Source: Chitinophaga lutea (GTDB lineage Bacteria; Bacteroidota; Bacteroidia; Chitinophagales; Chitinophagaceae). Taken from it: a stretch of 64,000 nt of DNA. The notes under the pieces were generated by a model, which did no database searches, was not told the DNA's origin, and was given only the letters and a program-made list of their open reading frames with translations. Within the stretch, counting starts at the first letter, position 1. Every line of letters starts with the position of its first letter. Positions 52,119-60,590 of this stretch are shown piece after piece. The stretch covers positions 2,972,098-3,036,097 of the forward strand of contig NZ_RPDH01000001.1 in assembly GCF_003813775.1 (NCBI RefSeq), in the 5' to 3' direction. The position numbers were made by a program, and so were the translations under genes.

Positions 52119-53063
52119 ATGCGATGCTTACATGTGCTGAATGGCGATGCTACCCGTGAGGTGTTTGATCAGGCGGGTATTTCCGGCGAAAAAACGGTGT
52201 GGCGCGAAATGCTCTGCGAAGGCAAAACGCCCGCTACAACGGATATACAGCTGTTTTTCGAGGAAAGGGCGGCTTACCTGCAACAGCAATACGGCATCGA
52301 CCGCGACGCGTATATGCGCGACCTGCCCGAAACCCTCCGGCGGCTGAATGAGGCGGCAACGTATGATGAAATCGTTCTCTGGTTTGAATTCGACCTCTTC
52401 TGCCAGGTCAATCTTCTTTTTGTATTGTATTATCTCGACCAGTTGTCGGTCGATCTTCCGCCGGTCAGCCTCGTGCAGCTCGACCGGCATCCCGACGTGC
52501 CCGGCTTCCGCGGTATGGGCATGCTCAAGCCGGAACATCTCGCGCCTTTGCTGGAGCAACGGGTGCAACTGCAGCCGGACGACTGGCAGCTGGCATTGCA
52601 GGCCTGGGAAGCATACCGTCACGACGATCCGCAGATCGTGGAAACGCTCAGCAGCCGCAGCCCGCGCAACCTTGTCTATCTTGGCAAGGCCCTCACCGCG
52701 CACCTGCAGCGCCTGCCGGGTACCACCAACGGGCTCAATGCCATCGAGCATTTTTTCCTCGACCGCCTCACTATCGGCAGGCTCAGCGAACAGGCCCTCT
52801 ATTACCAGTTCTGGAATGAAATGAAAATATACGGCTTCGGCGATTTTCAGCTCGACGTGTGCATCCAGCGCATGCAACGCGCAGGTGTGCTGGAACGGGA
52901 GAACAATATGGTCAGCATTACCAGTCTTGGGAAAGAAGTGCTGGCCGGCGAAGAGAATTACCGCTCCTTCGCCTCGCAGGAAAACCTCTGGCTGGGCGGC
53001 ATTCCCCTGGCGCATACACCCTGGCGGTGGGATAATGACGAGGGCCGTGTAATTCATACCTGA
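52119..53063 (+). CDS. DUF1835-domain protein
   Basis: A 314-residue cytosolic protein. The N-terminus LHVLNGDATREVFDQAGISGEKTVWREMLCEG and the later EIVLWFEFDLFCQVNLLFVLYYL match the DUF1835 pattern, which resembles a nucleotide-binding alpha/beta fold. The C-terminal half (about 170-314) has a winged-helix look (GRLSEQALYYQFWNE, MVSITSLGKEVLAGEE). The function is not known. It lies 36 bp after the TPM gene, so read-through is possible. Confidence 0.85.
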   Translation: MRCLHVLNGDATREVFDQAGISGEKTVWREMLCEGKTPATTDIQLFFEERAAYLQQQYGIDRDAYMRDLPETLRRLNEAATYDEIVLWFEFDLFCQVNLLFVLYYLDQLSVDLPPVSLVQLDRHPDVPGFRGMGMLKPEHLAPLLEQRVQLQPDDWQLALQAWEAYRHDDPQIVETLSSRSPRNLVYLGKALTAHLQRLPGTTNGLNAIEHFFLDRLTIGRLSEQALYYQFWNEMKIYGFGDFQLDVCIQRMQRAGVLERENNMVSITSLGKEVLAGEENYRSFASQENLWLGGIPLAHTPWRWDNDEGRVIHT

Positions 53064-53081
53064 GCAAAGCAACCCTGCAAG

Positions 53082-53114
53082 GCGTTCGCCCGTATACCTT
53101 TCTAAAGCGAACGC
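53082..53114 (+). promoter_or_regulatory. Hairpin abutting the CHRD lipoprotein start codon
   Basis: GCGTTCGC (53082-53089) pairs perfectly with GCGAACGC (53107-53114); the ATG follows at 53116. It would occupy the ribosome-binding region of the lipoprotein mRNA if transcribed from upstream. Confidence 0.4.
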
Positions 53115-53115
53115 T

Positions 53116-53589
53116 ATGAAAAAACTACATCTTTTGGTATTGATGATGTTGGGCATATTTTGCCTGGCTGCAGTGTCCTGTAAAAAAGACAAAGACGACA
53201 AAGACAATCTCTACACGGTTGAGAATGCCCCTATGAGCGGTGCGCAGGAAAATCCGGCTGTTACCACTACCGGCACCGGCAGCTTCGACGCGAGCTACAA
53301 TCCGGCTTCCAAACAGCTAACCATTACCATCCGCTGGTCGAACCTTTCGGGTAACGCCACGCTGATGCATATCCACGGACCCGCCGCCAGGGGGACCAAT
53401 GCCGGCGTATTGCAGAATTTCGCGACATTGTTTGCTACAGCCCCGGCAGGAAGTTTTACCACCAGTTTTGTCCTGAACGGCACCACCCAAACGGAAGCAG
53501 ACCTGCTGGCCGGCAAGTGGTATGTGAACATCCACACCGCTGCCAACCCGGGCGGGGAGATCCGCGGACAGATTGAACTGGTCTATTAA
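53116..53589 (+). CDS. CHRD-domain lipoprotein
   Basis: A 157-residue protein with a lipoprotein signal (MKKLHLLVLMMLGIFCLAAVSC) followed by KKDKDDKDN, the charged tail seen on exported surface lipoproteins. The rest is one CHRD domain: SGAQENPAVTTTGTGSFDASYN, HIHGPAARGTNAGV, and the end WYVNIHTAANPGGEIRGQI. The conserved histidines suggest metal binding. CHRD is shared with chordin, but the bacterial role is unknown. A hairpin overlaps its ribosome-binding site. Confidence 0.92.
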   Translation: MKKLHLLVLMMLGIFCLAAVSCKKDKDDKDNLYTVENAPMSGAQENPAVTTTGTGSFDASYNPASKQLTITIRWSNLSGNATLMHIHGPAARGTNAGVLQNFATLFATAPAGSFTTSFVLNGTTQTEADLLAGKWYVNIHTAANPGGEIRGQIELVY

Positions 53590-53670
53590 GTATCCGGATG
53601 CATATTGACTGAATAACACGAACTGACAAAAAATGCCGGTTACGCTTGCTGCTTTCGGTAACCGGCAAAA

Positions 53671-53698
53671 AGCGGGCTCATGGAGCCCGCTTTTTTTA
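53671..53698. terminator. Bidirectional terminator (CHRD gene / M19 dipeptidase gene)
   Basis: A perfect 9-bp stem (53671-53679 with 53683-53691) has A-run before and T7 after. It lies between convergent genes. A second 9-bp hairpin (53635-53643 with 53658-53666) sits just before it. Confidence 0.9.
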
Positions 53699-53755
53699 TG
53701 ACTTTCCGCAGCCGGGAGCCCGGCTTGCGGTGATGTGATGTATAACTGAAGAGAA

Positions 53756-54832
53756 TTATTTCCAGGCTTCCAGCAGGAAGTGTATCCAGTTTTTGTGCGT
53801 GATGTTGTCGATGTCTTCTTCCTTGTAGCCGCGTTCGCGCAGGATGGCCGGGATCTTCTGCAGGCCGGCAATGCTTTCGAGGTCATAGGGTGATTGTTCC
53901 GTGCCGAAGGCCCCATCCAGGTCGGAGCCGATGGCGGCGTGGCGGCTGTTGCCGGCCAGCTGGCAGATGTGGTCGATCTGATCAGCTACCTTCTGCATGG
54001 AAACGCCCATTTTTTCCGGAGTGCTGACGCCTCTTTCCCAACCGGGCGTAAGCATCCAGGCGTCGAGGGCTGTGCCGATCACGGCGCCGCGTGCGATAAG
54101 CATGGAAAACTGCTCGTCGGAGAACTGGCGGTTGTGCGGCACCAGCACCCGGCTGTTGTGATGGCTGGCCCACACCGGACCGGAGAAAAGTTCCATGGCT
54201 TCAAAAAAACTTTCGTCGCAGAGATGCGTAGCGTCGAGGATGATGCCGAGGCGCTCCATTTCTTTGAGCAGTGCGCGGCCTTTTATGCCGAGGCCGCCAT
54301 TGGAATCGGTGCCGTAGGCATATACGCCGGGGCCGTAGTGAGCGGGGCCGATGGCGCGAAGGCCGGCGGCATAGGCTTTTTCCACACAGGCCAGTTCAAA
54401 AAAAGAGTCGGCGCCTTCGAGGCTGAGTATGAAGCCGACGGGCAGCGAACTGGTATCGGTTGCGTTTTCCCAGAGTTTAAGATGCGCCGTGAGCTCGGAG
54501 GCATTGGTGATCTGTTTCATTTCACCGCGCGCTTCCATGGCCTGGTACCAGGCCAGCTGTCCCTGCGTTTGCGCCCAGGCCTGCTCCTGCGAGTGCCAGC
54601 CGGGCAGCGGGTTATCGAGCCCCACATACCGCGCGATCTGTGTGGCGACGCACAACCCCACGCGGCCTTTACGCATTTCGGGCAGCGACACGGTGCCGCG
54701 GCCGCGATCCGGTTTGTCGGTGAGGTGCTTTTCCCGGTCGCGGATGGCCTGCAACGGTTTGGTAAGGTCGCGGTTCCACTCCAGGGCGTTCATGCTCAGG
54801 TCCAGGTGCGCGTCGAAAATAAATGATTGCAT
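53756..54832 (-). CDS. M19-family (membrane/renal-type) dipeptidase
   Basis: 358 residues from the ATG at 54832 (MQSFIFDAHLDLSM), 4 bp after the aldolase-like gene; longer frames overlap that gene and look wrong. Family motifs are the HxD pair in FDAHLDLS, SLEGAD (bridging Glu), GIILDATHLCDESF, VWASHHNSR and AAIGSDLDGAFG. M19 enzymes cleave dipeptides and tolerate D-residues at the C-terminal position. It is the third gene of an operon with a D-amino-acid PLP enzyme and a GntP permease. It has no signal peptide, so it acts in the cytosol. Confidence 0.92.
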   Translation of the reverse strand: MQSFIFDAHLDLSMNALEWNRDLTKPLQAIRDREKHLTDKPDRGRGTVSLPEMRKGRVGLCVATQIARYVGLDNPLPGWHSQEQAWAQTQGQLAWYQAMEARGEMKQITNASELTAHLKLWENATDTSSLPVGFILSLEGADSFFELACVEKAYAAGLRAIGPAHYGPGVYAYGTDSNGGLGIKGRALLKEMERLGIILDATHLCDESFFEAMELFSGPVWASHHNSRVLVPHNRQFSDEQFSMLIARGAVIGTALDAWMLTPGWERGVSTPEKMGVSMQKVADQIDHICQLAGNSRHAAIGSDLDGAFGTEQSPYDLESIAGLQKIPAILRERGYKEEDIDNITHKNWIHFLLEAWK

Positions 54833-54836
54833 ATAG

Positions 54837-55985
54837 TTATTTGGTTGAGAATTTGGTGCTGTTGATGATTTTGCGGCCGCGTGCAATGGGCCAGGTGCCG
54901 GTGTGCACATCGCCCGTGATGATCTGCGCCTCGTTGTACAGCGCCACCGTGGGGCATACATGCCAGGGAATGCCGTATAATACATCGCCTACCTGAAGAC
55001 TCTCCGCCTGCGAGGTTTTCACCACCAGGTGCTCCTCGCTCTGGGAAATCACCTCGTATTCTCCGAGGTCGTGAAAGAATACCCTTTTGGTGACGGGGTT
55101 TTCGGCGGACACTGCTTTATGCCCGAGGTCGAGCGTAACGTGGCCTTCGAGCGGTTTGGAGATCACGCGCGTGAACAAAATGGCGGCGGGCGTGAAGTGC
55201 TGCTCCGGCAGGGAGCTGCCGTACCCTTCGTCCCAGAGAATGCAGGTGCCGGGACTACAAATCACGTCCTTGCGCAATACATGAATGGGGAAGGTAGGTG
55301 TGCCGCCGGCGACGATTTCCGGGTTACCCATCGCAGCAGCCAGTTCCGCTACGGGTGCGAACGCCTCATTGCACTGCCGGGTGCGCTCCAGGAGGTCTGA
55401 CTCACGCAGGTGCCCGTCGTACACATGCAGCCCGCGTACATGCAATGCCGGCAGCTGGCGTATTTCCTCGCAGAGGGCCAGCGCCTTGTCCGGCGAGATG
55501 CCGGTGCGGTGCATGCCGTTGTCGATATCGATGTACACCTGCGCCTGCAGCGGGTGTGCGTTGGAATGTTTCGAAAAGCCGATCGGTTTGCGGGAGTGCC
55601 GGATCTCGCTGAAAATTCTGCTCAGCAGCTGTGCGGAAGCAACATTATCCACGACGGATGCGAACGCGGTGTTTGGAAAACGGACCGCCAGTTCGGCGAA
55701 AGCCTCGGCGGTGGGCGTGTTGAGCTGATAGGCCATCAGTACGTCTTTCGCGCCGGTTTCCGCCAGCATCTGCGCTTCCGCAAAAGTGGCGCACTTGAAC
55801 CGCTGGATGCCGTGTTTGCGCTGCATCAGCACCACCTGCGGCATTTTATGCGTTTTGACATGCGGCATCAGCCGCTCCGGGCCGCCGGCCATCGTGATCA
55901 TTTTCCGGATGTTTTCTTCCACCAGCTCGTGGTATACCAGCAGCGCAGGAGAAGCCATAGCGGCCGGTTCTTTCAGTAAATACAT
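54837..55985 (-). CDS. D-threonine aldolase / D-serine dehydratase-like PLP enzyme (alanine-racemase fold)
   Basis: A 382-residue fold-type III PLP enzyme. The Schiff-base lysine lies in PHVKTHK (K44), followed by ATFAEAQMLAETGAKDVLMAY. The C-terminal metal site of the DSD/DTA group is seen as H342 and C344 in WHVCPTVAL. Such enzymes cleave D-threonine (3-hydroxy-D-amino acids) or dehydrate D-serine; the two activities cannot be told apart here. It is the middle gene of the permease-enzyme-dipeptidase operon. Confidence 0.9.
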   Translation of the reverse strand: MYLLKEPAAMASPALLVYHELVEENIRKMITMAGGPERLMPHVKTHKMPQVVLMQRKHGIQRFKCATFAEAQMLAETGAKDVLMAYQLNTPTAEAFAELAVRFPNTAFASVVDNVASAQLLSRIFSEIRHSRKPIGFSKHSNAHPLQAQVYIDIDNGMHRTGISPDKALALCEEIRQLPALHVRGLHVYDGHLRESDLLERTRQCNEAFAPVAELAAAMGNPEIVAGGTPTFPIHVLRKDVICSPGTCILWDEGYGSSLPEQHFTPAAILFTRVISKPLEGHVTLDLGHKAVSAENPVTKRVFFHDLGEYEVISQSEEHLVVKTSQAESLQVGDVLYGIPWHVCPTVALYNEAQIITGDVHTGTWPIARGRKIINSTKFSTK

Positions 55986-56040
55986 GTTGAATTGATTAGC
56001 AATCCGCCGGTTTCATCACCGGCCGGAACGGTGCTTAAAG

Positions 56041-57366
56041 TTATCCAATAAATTGTTGCAATACCAACACGCCGGCAAGCCCGCATACGGACACGATGGT
56101 TTCCATCACCGACCAGGTGGCGAAAGTCTGTTTCAGGCTCAGGTTGAAATATTCCTTGAACAGCCAGAAACCACCGTCGTTCACATGGGAAAACATCAGG
56201 CTGCCCGCACCGATCGACAGCACCATCAGTTCCGGCTGCACGGCCTGGTGCTGGATCAGCGGCAGCAGGATGCCGACTGTGGTAAGTCCCGCCACGGTGG
56301 CGGACCCGACGCACACGCGGATAACGGCGGCAATGAGCCAGCCCAGTACCAGCGGGGATACCGGCAGGTCGCGCAGCGCCTCGCCGATGTAAGTATTGAT
56401 CTGCCCGTCTTTGATCACCTGCATGAACACACCGGAACCGGCTATGATCAGCATAATGGGCGCCACTTCCTTGAAGGCGTTTTCCATCGACTTCATCACC
56501 GTTTTCATGCTCTGCCCGCGCCGCAGGCCCAGCAGCCAGGCGGCTACCAATACGGAGAGCAGCATGGCAATATTCGGGTCGCCGATCACAGCAACGGTTT
56601 TTTGAAAGGCGCTCCCCGGCTCTACAAAGGGATCGAGCACGGTGGTAATAGTAAGCAGTATCAGCGGGAGCAGGGCGGTGAAAAGACTGATGCCCAGCCC
56701 GGGCAGTTCGCTGGCGGGCCGGAAGGCGATATTGAGCAGCCCCTGTTCCGGGGTGATCAGCATTTTTTTGAGCCGGCTGCCGAACAGCGGGCCGGCGATG
56801 GCGATGGTCGGAACCGAGATGATCAGGCCGTACAGCAAGGTTTTACCGATGTCGGCGCCTAGCTGCTGGCTGATGGCGGTAGGTGATGGGTGCGGTGGCA
56901 AAAATCCGTGCGCGGTAGACAGCGCGGAAATCATGGGTATGCCGATGTAGAGCAAAGGCAGGCGGGTAGCCATGCCCGTGGCAAAAATCAATGGCACCAC
57001 GATCACGAAACCGGCCGTGTAGAACATGGGAATGCCCACCAGCAGGCCGGCCAGCGCCATGCCCCACTGGATGTACCGGGTGCCGAATATGCCGATCATC
57101 GATGTGGTGATCTGCTGCGCCGCCCCGCTGTCTGCCACCAGCCGGCCGAGCATGGCGCCGAAGCCGAGGATGGTTACCAGCGAGCCCAGCGTGCTGCCGA
57201 TGCCGGAGGAAATGGATTTGCCGATCTGCGGGCCATTCAGTCCGCAACTCAGGGCCAGTAAAATGCTCACAACCAGAAAAGACAGGAACGTATCCAGCTT
57301 CACCCACATGATCAGGGCGATCAGCAACAGAATCGACAGTATGACCAGTAAAACAGGAGAAATCAT
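56041..57366 (-). CDS. GntP-family permease
   Basis: 441 residues from the ATG at 57366 (MISPVLLVILSILLLIALIM), with about 12-14 transmembrane helices. GntP landmarks are GSLVTILGFGAMLGRLVADSGAA, FLPPHPSPTAI and the C-terminal VGSATVAGLTTVGIL...HVNDGGFWLFKEYF. The family includes gluconate carriers and the D-serine carrier DsdX. Being first in an operon with a D-amino-acid PLP enzyme and an M19 dipeptidase makes a D-serine/D-threonine-type substrate more likely than gluconate. Confidence 0.9.
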   Translation of the reverse strand: MISPVLLVILSILLLIALIMWVKLDTFLSFLVVSILLALSCGLNGPQIGKSISSGIGSTLGSLVTILGFGAMLGRLVADSGAAQQITTSMIGIFGTRYIQWGMALAGLLVGIPMFYTAGFVIVVPLIFATGMATRLPLLYIGIPMISALSTAHGFLPPHPSPTAISQQLGADIGKTLLYGLIISVPTIAIAGPLFGSRLKKMLITPEQGLLNIAFRPASELPGLGISLFTALLPLILLTITTVLDPFVEPGSAFQKTVAVIGDPNIAMLLSVLVAAWLLGLRRGQSMKTVMKSMENAFKEVAPIMLIIAGSGVFMQVIKDGQINTYIGEALRDLPVSPLVLGWLIAAVIRVCVGSATVAGLTTVGILLPLIQHQAVQPELMVLSIGAGSLMFSHVNDGGFWLFKEYFNLSLKQTFATWSVMETIVSVCGLAGVLVLQQFIG

Positions 57367-57649
57367 AGCAAGACGGTGGAATTTAGATATTCCCTCAATA
57401 TAGAAAGAATTTGTCGATCGTTCCGTATGGGCCGCGTACAACATTTCCCTTGTAACGATCGCCGCGTATCGATCAGGCAGCCTTGGTGCCTTCATAGTGA
57501 TATTATTTTGCCGGACGTGCTGTTCGCCCTCGCGATCCTGACAACTGTTGCGTGGCAGATTGGGCAAAAAGAGGTCATCCCCCACGGCCATGGCTGCTTT
57601 TAGCTGAAATGTCAACCTTGTTTGAGATGGGTGCAAACCTGGTCACGAC

Positions 57650-57716
57650 CCTATGTTAAGCCTATGTGAAGCCTATGTCAAAACCTCACATAGGCTTCAC
57701 ATAGGCTCAACATAGG
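57650..57716. repeat. Palindromic array of six CCTATGT/ACATAGG units with 11-bp period
   Basis: CCTATGT occurs at 57650-57656, 57661-57667 and 57672-57678. Its complement ACATAGG occurs at 57688-57694, 57699-57705 and 57710-57716. Within each half the period is exactly 11 bp, with spacers TTAAG/GAAG-like. The halves form a long imperfect hairpin (about 57655-57679 with 57687-57711, very few mismatches). It could be a cooperative operator or an RNA hairpin. Confidence 0.75.
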
Positions 57717-57784
57717 CTTAACTCAGCACTAAAACGGAGTGGACTGCCTGTTAAAATACCATGAGAACAGGATGGGAGGTGCAT

Positions 57785-57814
57785 AAAAAAGGGCCGGCCC
57801 AAGCGGGCCAGCCC
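57785..57814 (-). terminator. Terminator of the large M1 aminopeptidase gene
   Basis: A 10-bp GC-rich stem (57791-57800 with 57805-57814, one G-T pair) is followed on the minus strand by T6. It lies 60 bp after the stop codon. Confidence 0.88.
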
Positions 57815-57873
57815 ATCGATATCCTGCAGTTGAAGAGAGTGACACAACGGCGGCTGAACCGCCTTCCTGCCGC

Positions 57874-60465
57874 CTACTCCTCCGCCTTGCTTTCCTTAAT
57901 TTTTTTGATGGCCTGTAAGGTATAGTCGGCCTGTTTATTCAGTTCGTTGCGCAATTCGCCGGACGACTGCGCGGCTTTTTCCTGTTTTTTCTTCGCCATG
58001 GGCGTAAGCAGGTTCACCATATAATTGTTCACCCAGGGATTGTTGAAGCCGGTCACCACATCCATCACCTCGTCGATGCCTTTGGTCACCAGGGCGGTAT
58101 TGTCGACGGACGAGAGGAAATTCAGGTACAGGATGGCGGCGCCGATCTTTTCCTGGCCGGAAGTTTCCTCGAGGCGGGCGGCAAAGAAGGGTACATCGCT
58201 CTCATTGCCGTTTTTCGCGTACACGTTGGCGATGCCGCTGCTCAACATGCCGCGGGCGTCTTTTTCCATGGTTTTAGCCAGCTGGTATGCTTTTTTGGTA
58301 TCCAGTTCGGCCAGTGCGCTCAGGGCCGTTCCTTCCACGAGGTAGGAGCGGTCTTTCAGCGCCGCTTCAAACAGGGATGTGTACTGTGCATCTTTCAGTT
58401 TGCCCAGTTGTTTGATGGCGGCGGCGCGTACCCAGGCCACGGGATCGTTTTTGGCGAGGTCCGTGAGAATGGGGAGGGCAGCGGTTTTTACATCATTATT
58501 ATCCAGTTTGAGGCCGGAGATCGCGAGGGCGCGCAGGCCTTCATATTTATCTTTGGTAGCGGCCATCACCGTCGCACGCGCGGCGGCGTTGGTCGTGTGC
58601 TGCTTCATGGCGGCTTCGATGGCTTCGCGGCGGTCGAGGTAGTTCGGCGCGTTTTTATACTGGAACACGTACGAGTTCAGGTCACGGCGGTCCGTTTTTT
58701 TGAGGATGAGCACTTTGTCGGCGTCCACATTAATAAAATCGGGTTTGGCGCTTACCGCGAATGAGAAGGTATCTGCTTTTTCGGTGAGGCGCACCTGGTG
58801 GCGTTCTTTCTTGCCACCCGCATATACATCGATGGCAAACGGCAGGTCAAACACACGGTCGCCTTTCTGGGTGATGATCACTTTGGCGAGGCCGGCCTGG
58901 CTGTAGTCGTAGTTGATCTCCAGCGTGGGATAACCCTGGTTGAAGTACCACTGGTTGAAGAACCAGTTCAGGTCCTGGCCGGTCACTTCCTCCAGCGCCA
59001 GGCGCAGATGGTGCGATTCGGTGGCTTTGAAGGCATTTTGTTTCAGATAGAGGTTGAGGCCTTTGAAAAACGCCTCGTCTCCCAGGTAGTTGCGGAGCAT
59101 GTGCAGGATGCGGCCGCCTTTCTGGTAGCTCACCGCATCGAACATGTTTTCCTTGTCGTGGTAATGAAACCGCACCAAATGGCGGTCGCCCTGGTATTCT
59201 GCGGATTCCATGTAATTGTTCATGGCGGTGTAGCCGTGCTCGTCGGCCGCATCTTTCCCGAACTTGTGCTCGAACCAGAGGTATTCGCTGTAGTCGGCGA
59301 AAGATTCGTTCATGGTAAGGTTGCTCCACGATTCGCAGGTGGCCAGGTCGCCGAACCAATGGTGGAACAGCTCGTGGGCAATAACGGATTCGCCCAAGCG
59401 GTCATCGTCGTCGAGCAGCTCGCGGTCGGTTTTCTGCAGAAAATCACCGTGGATGGTGGCCGTGGTGTTTTCCATGGCGCCCGATACGTAGTCGCGCACC
59501 ACGATCTGCGAATATTTCACCCAGGGGTAATCGTACCCCAGCAGTTTCGAGAAAAAGGTCATCATTTCGGGCGTATTGCCGAAAATGGCTTTGGCGTGGG
59601 GAGCGTATTCCTTCTCCACGTAATAATTCACTTCCTTGCCGCGCCACTGGTCTTTTACGATGGCGAAGTCGCCCACGGCCATCATGAACAGGTAGGGCGC
59701 GTGGGGCAGCTCCATCCGCCAGGTATCTGTACGGGTACCGTCTGCGTTGGGTTTCTGGCTCACAAGTTTGCCGTTGGACAGCGTCACGTATTTTTTGTCG
59801 ACCGTCATGCTGATTTCAGAAGTCGTTTTCTGGTTGGTTTTATCGATGGTGGGGAACCAGGCCGAGGAAGCTTCCGTTTCGCCCTGGGTCCAGATCTGGA
59901 TGGGTTTTTTCGGGTCGGAGCCGTCCGGATTGATGAAGTACAGGCCTTTGGCGTCGGTGATGGCTTCGCTGCCCTTCACCTTCAACTCGTCCGGTTTGGC
60001 GGTATATTCCACGAAAACGGTATAAGATTCGCCGGATTTATACGTTTTATTGAGTTTAACACGAATTTCCTCGCCGTTATAATCGTATTGCAGCGGGGCC
60101 TGTTTGGCCGTCCTGAGCATGGCTTCGCTCGGGAAGCGGAGGGTGGTGCTGCCGGTGCCCTGGATAAGGGATACTTTTTTGATGTCCATCCCTTTCGCGT
60201 CCAGCGTCAGGCTGTCGGTAGGATAGAAATTCGGTTGCAGGGTAATCCAGGCCTTGCCGTTGAGATAACGTTTGGCATAATCGAAACGCACATCCAGCTT
60301 GGTATGAACGAGGTTGTTGATTTTGGTGGGAGATGCCCGGTAGATTTTGAGGGCGGGATCGTCTTTCTGGTTGTCCACTGTTTGGGCTAACACCCTGGTA
60401 CAGAGCCCGATAACGGCGAGCCCTGTCATCACGATGCTAATCGTTTTTTTGGCTTGATGATGCAT
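57874..60465 (-). CDS. Secreted M1-family aminopeptidase with C-terminal HEAT-like repeats
   Basis: An 863-residue protein with a signal peptide (to about residue 27, RVLAQT). The zinc site HELFH has H364, E365 and H368 with E387, and the exopeptidase motif GAMEN lies before it. The order is an N-terminal beta-sandwich (about 40-250), a catalytic domain (about 260-500), a beta linker (VIITQKGDRVFDLPFAIDV), and a C-terminal array of HEAT-type helices (AALPILTDLAKNDPVAWVRAAAIKQLGKL). It is probably periplasmic, removing N-terminal residues from peptides. Aminopeptidases of this length and layout are common in Bacteroidota. It is divergent from the biotin carrier gene. Confidence 0.94.
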   Translation of the reverse strand: MHHQAKKTISIVMTGLAVIGLCTRVLAQTVDNQKDDPALKIYRASPTKINNLVHTKLDVRFDYAKRYLNGKAWITLQPNFYPTDSLTLDAKGMDIKKVSLIQGTGSTTLRFPSEAMLRTAKQAPLQYDYNGEEIRVKLNKTYKSGESYTVFVEYTAKPDELKVKGSEAITDAKGLYFINPDGSDPKKPIQIWTQGETEASSAWFPTIDKTNQKTTSEISMTVDKKYVTLSNGKLVSQKPNADGTRTDTWRMELPHAPYLFMMAVGDFAIVKDQWRGKEVNYYVEKEYAPHAKAIFGNTPEMMTFFSKLLGYDYPWVKYSQIVVRDYVSGAMENTTATIHGDFLQKTDRELLDDDDRLGESVIAHELFHHWFGDLATCESWSNLTMNESFADYSEYLWFEHKFGKDAADEHGYTAMNNYMESAEYQGDRHLVRFHYHDKENMFDAVSYQKGGRILHMLRNYLGDEAFFKGLNLYLKQNAFKATESHHLRLALEEVTGQDLNWFFNQWYFNQGYPTLEINYDYSQAGLAKVIITQKGDRVFDLPFAIDVYAGGKKERHQVRLTEKADTFSFAVSAKPDFINVDADKVLILKKTDRRDLNSYVFQYKNAPNYLDRREAIEAAMKQHTTNAAARATVMAATKDKYEGLRALAISGLKLDNNDVKTAALPILTDLAKNDPVAWVRAAAIKQLGKLKDAQYTSLFEAALKDRSYLVEGTALSALAELDTKKAYQLAKTMEKDARGMLSSGIANVYAKNGNESDVPFFAARLEETSGQEKIGAAILYLNFLSSVDNTALVTKGIDEVMDVVTGFNNPWVNNYMVNLLTPMAKKKQEKAAQSSGELRNELNKQADYTLQAIKKIKESKAEE

Positions 60466-60482
60466 GCATTTGATATTTTGAA

Positions 60483-60490
60483 CAAAAATA
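60483..60490 (-). promoter_or_regulatory. Probable -7 box of the M1 aminopeptidase gene
   Basis: CAAAAATA on the plus strand is TATTTTTG on the minus strand, an exact TAnnTTTG match 17 bp ahead of the ATG. A TTTG (60515-60518) lies 24 bp further upstream, slightly too far. Confidence 0.4.
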
Positions 60491-60562
60491 GCCCCCCGGT
60501 GGGAGGGTGAGGGTCAAATTTAAACAAATGGCCCAAATACGACCGCAAGCGGTTAAAATTGT

Positions 60563-60570
60563 TATTTTTG
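60563..60570 (+). promoter_or_regulatory. Probable -7 box of the biotin carrier gene
   Basis: TATTTTTG is an exact TAnnTTTG match 20 bp ahead of the ATG at 60591. No good TTTG lies at the expected distance. Confidence 0.4.
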
Positions 60571-60590
60571 TATGGACTGGACAGTAAAAT

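Larger units (their letters stand above)
57367..57873. other. Intergenic region upstream of the D-amino-acid operon
   Basis: About 500 bp between the start of the permease gene and the end of the large M1 peptidase gene. It holds no gene I can support. It contains the six-unit palindromic array (57650-57716) and the M1 gene terminator (57785-57814). The operon promoter should lie between 57366 and the array; no exact TAnnTTTG box was identified. Confidence 0.6.

Noticed and set aside
51731-52120. A Pro-rich minus-strand protein
   Set aside because: It is the antisense of the Gly-rich tail of the TPM protein; GGC codons read backwards give proline.
54833-54985. N-terminal extension of the M19 dipeptidase to 54985
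   Set aside because: It would overlap the aldolase-like gene by 150 bp with a Pro/Arg-rich sequence; the ATG at 54832 matches the family start and the 4-bp operon gap.
57650-57716. CRISPR array
   Set aside because: The units are only 7-11 bp, there are no spacers of normal length, the second half is inverted, and no cas gene is present.
58798-60390. A 530-codon open frame antisense to the large M1 aminopeptidase
   Set aside because: It is a shadow of the real gene; composition is Val/Phe/Gly-rich without domains, and the M1 gene has its zinc motif intact.
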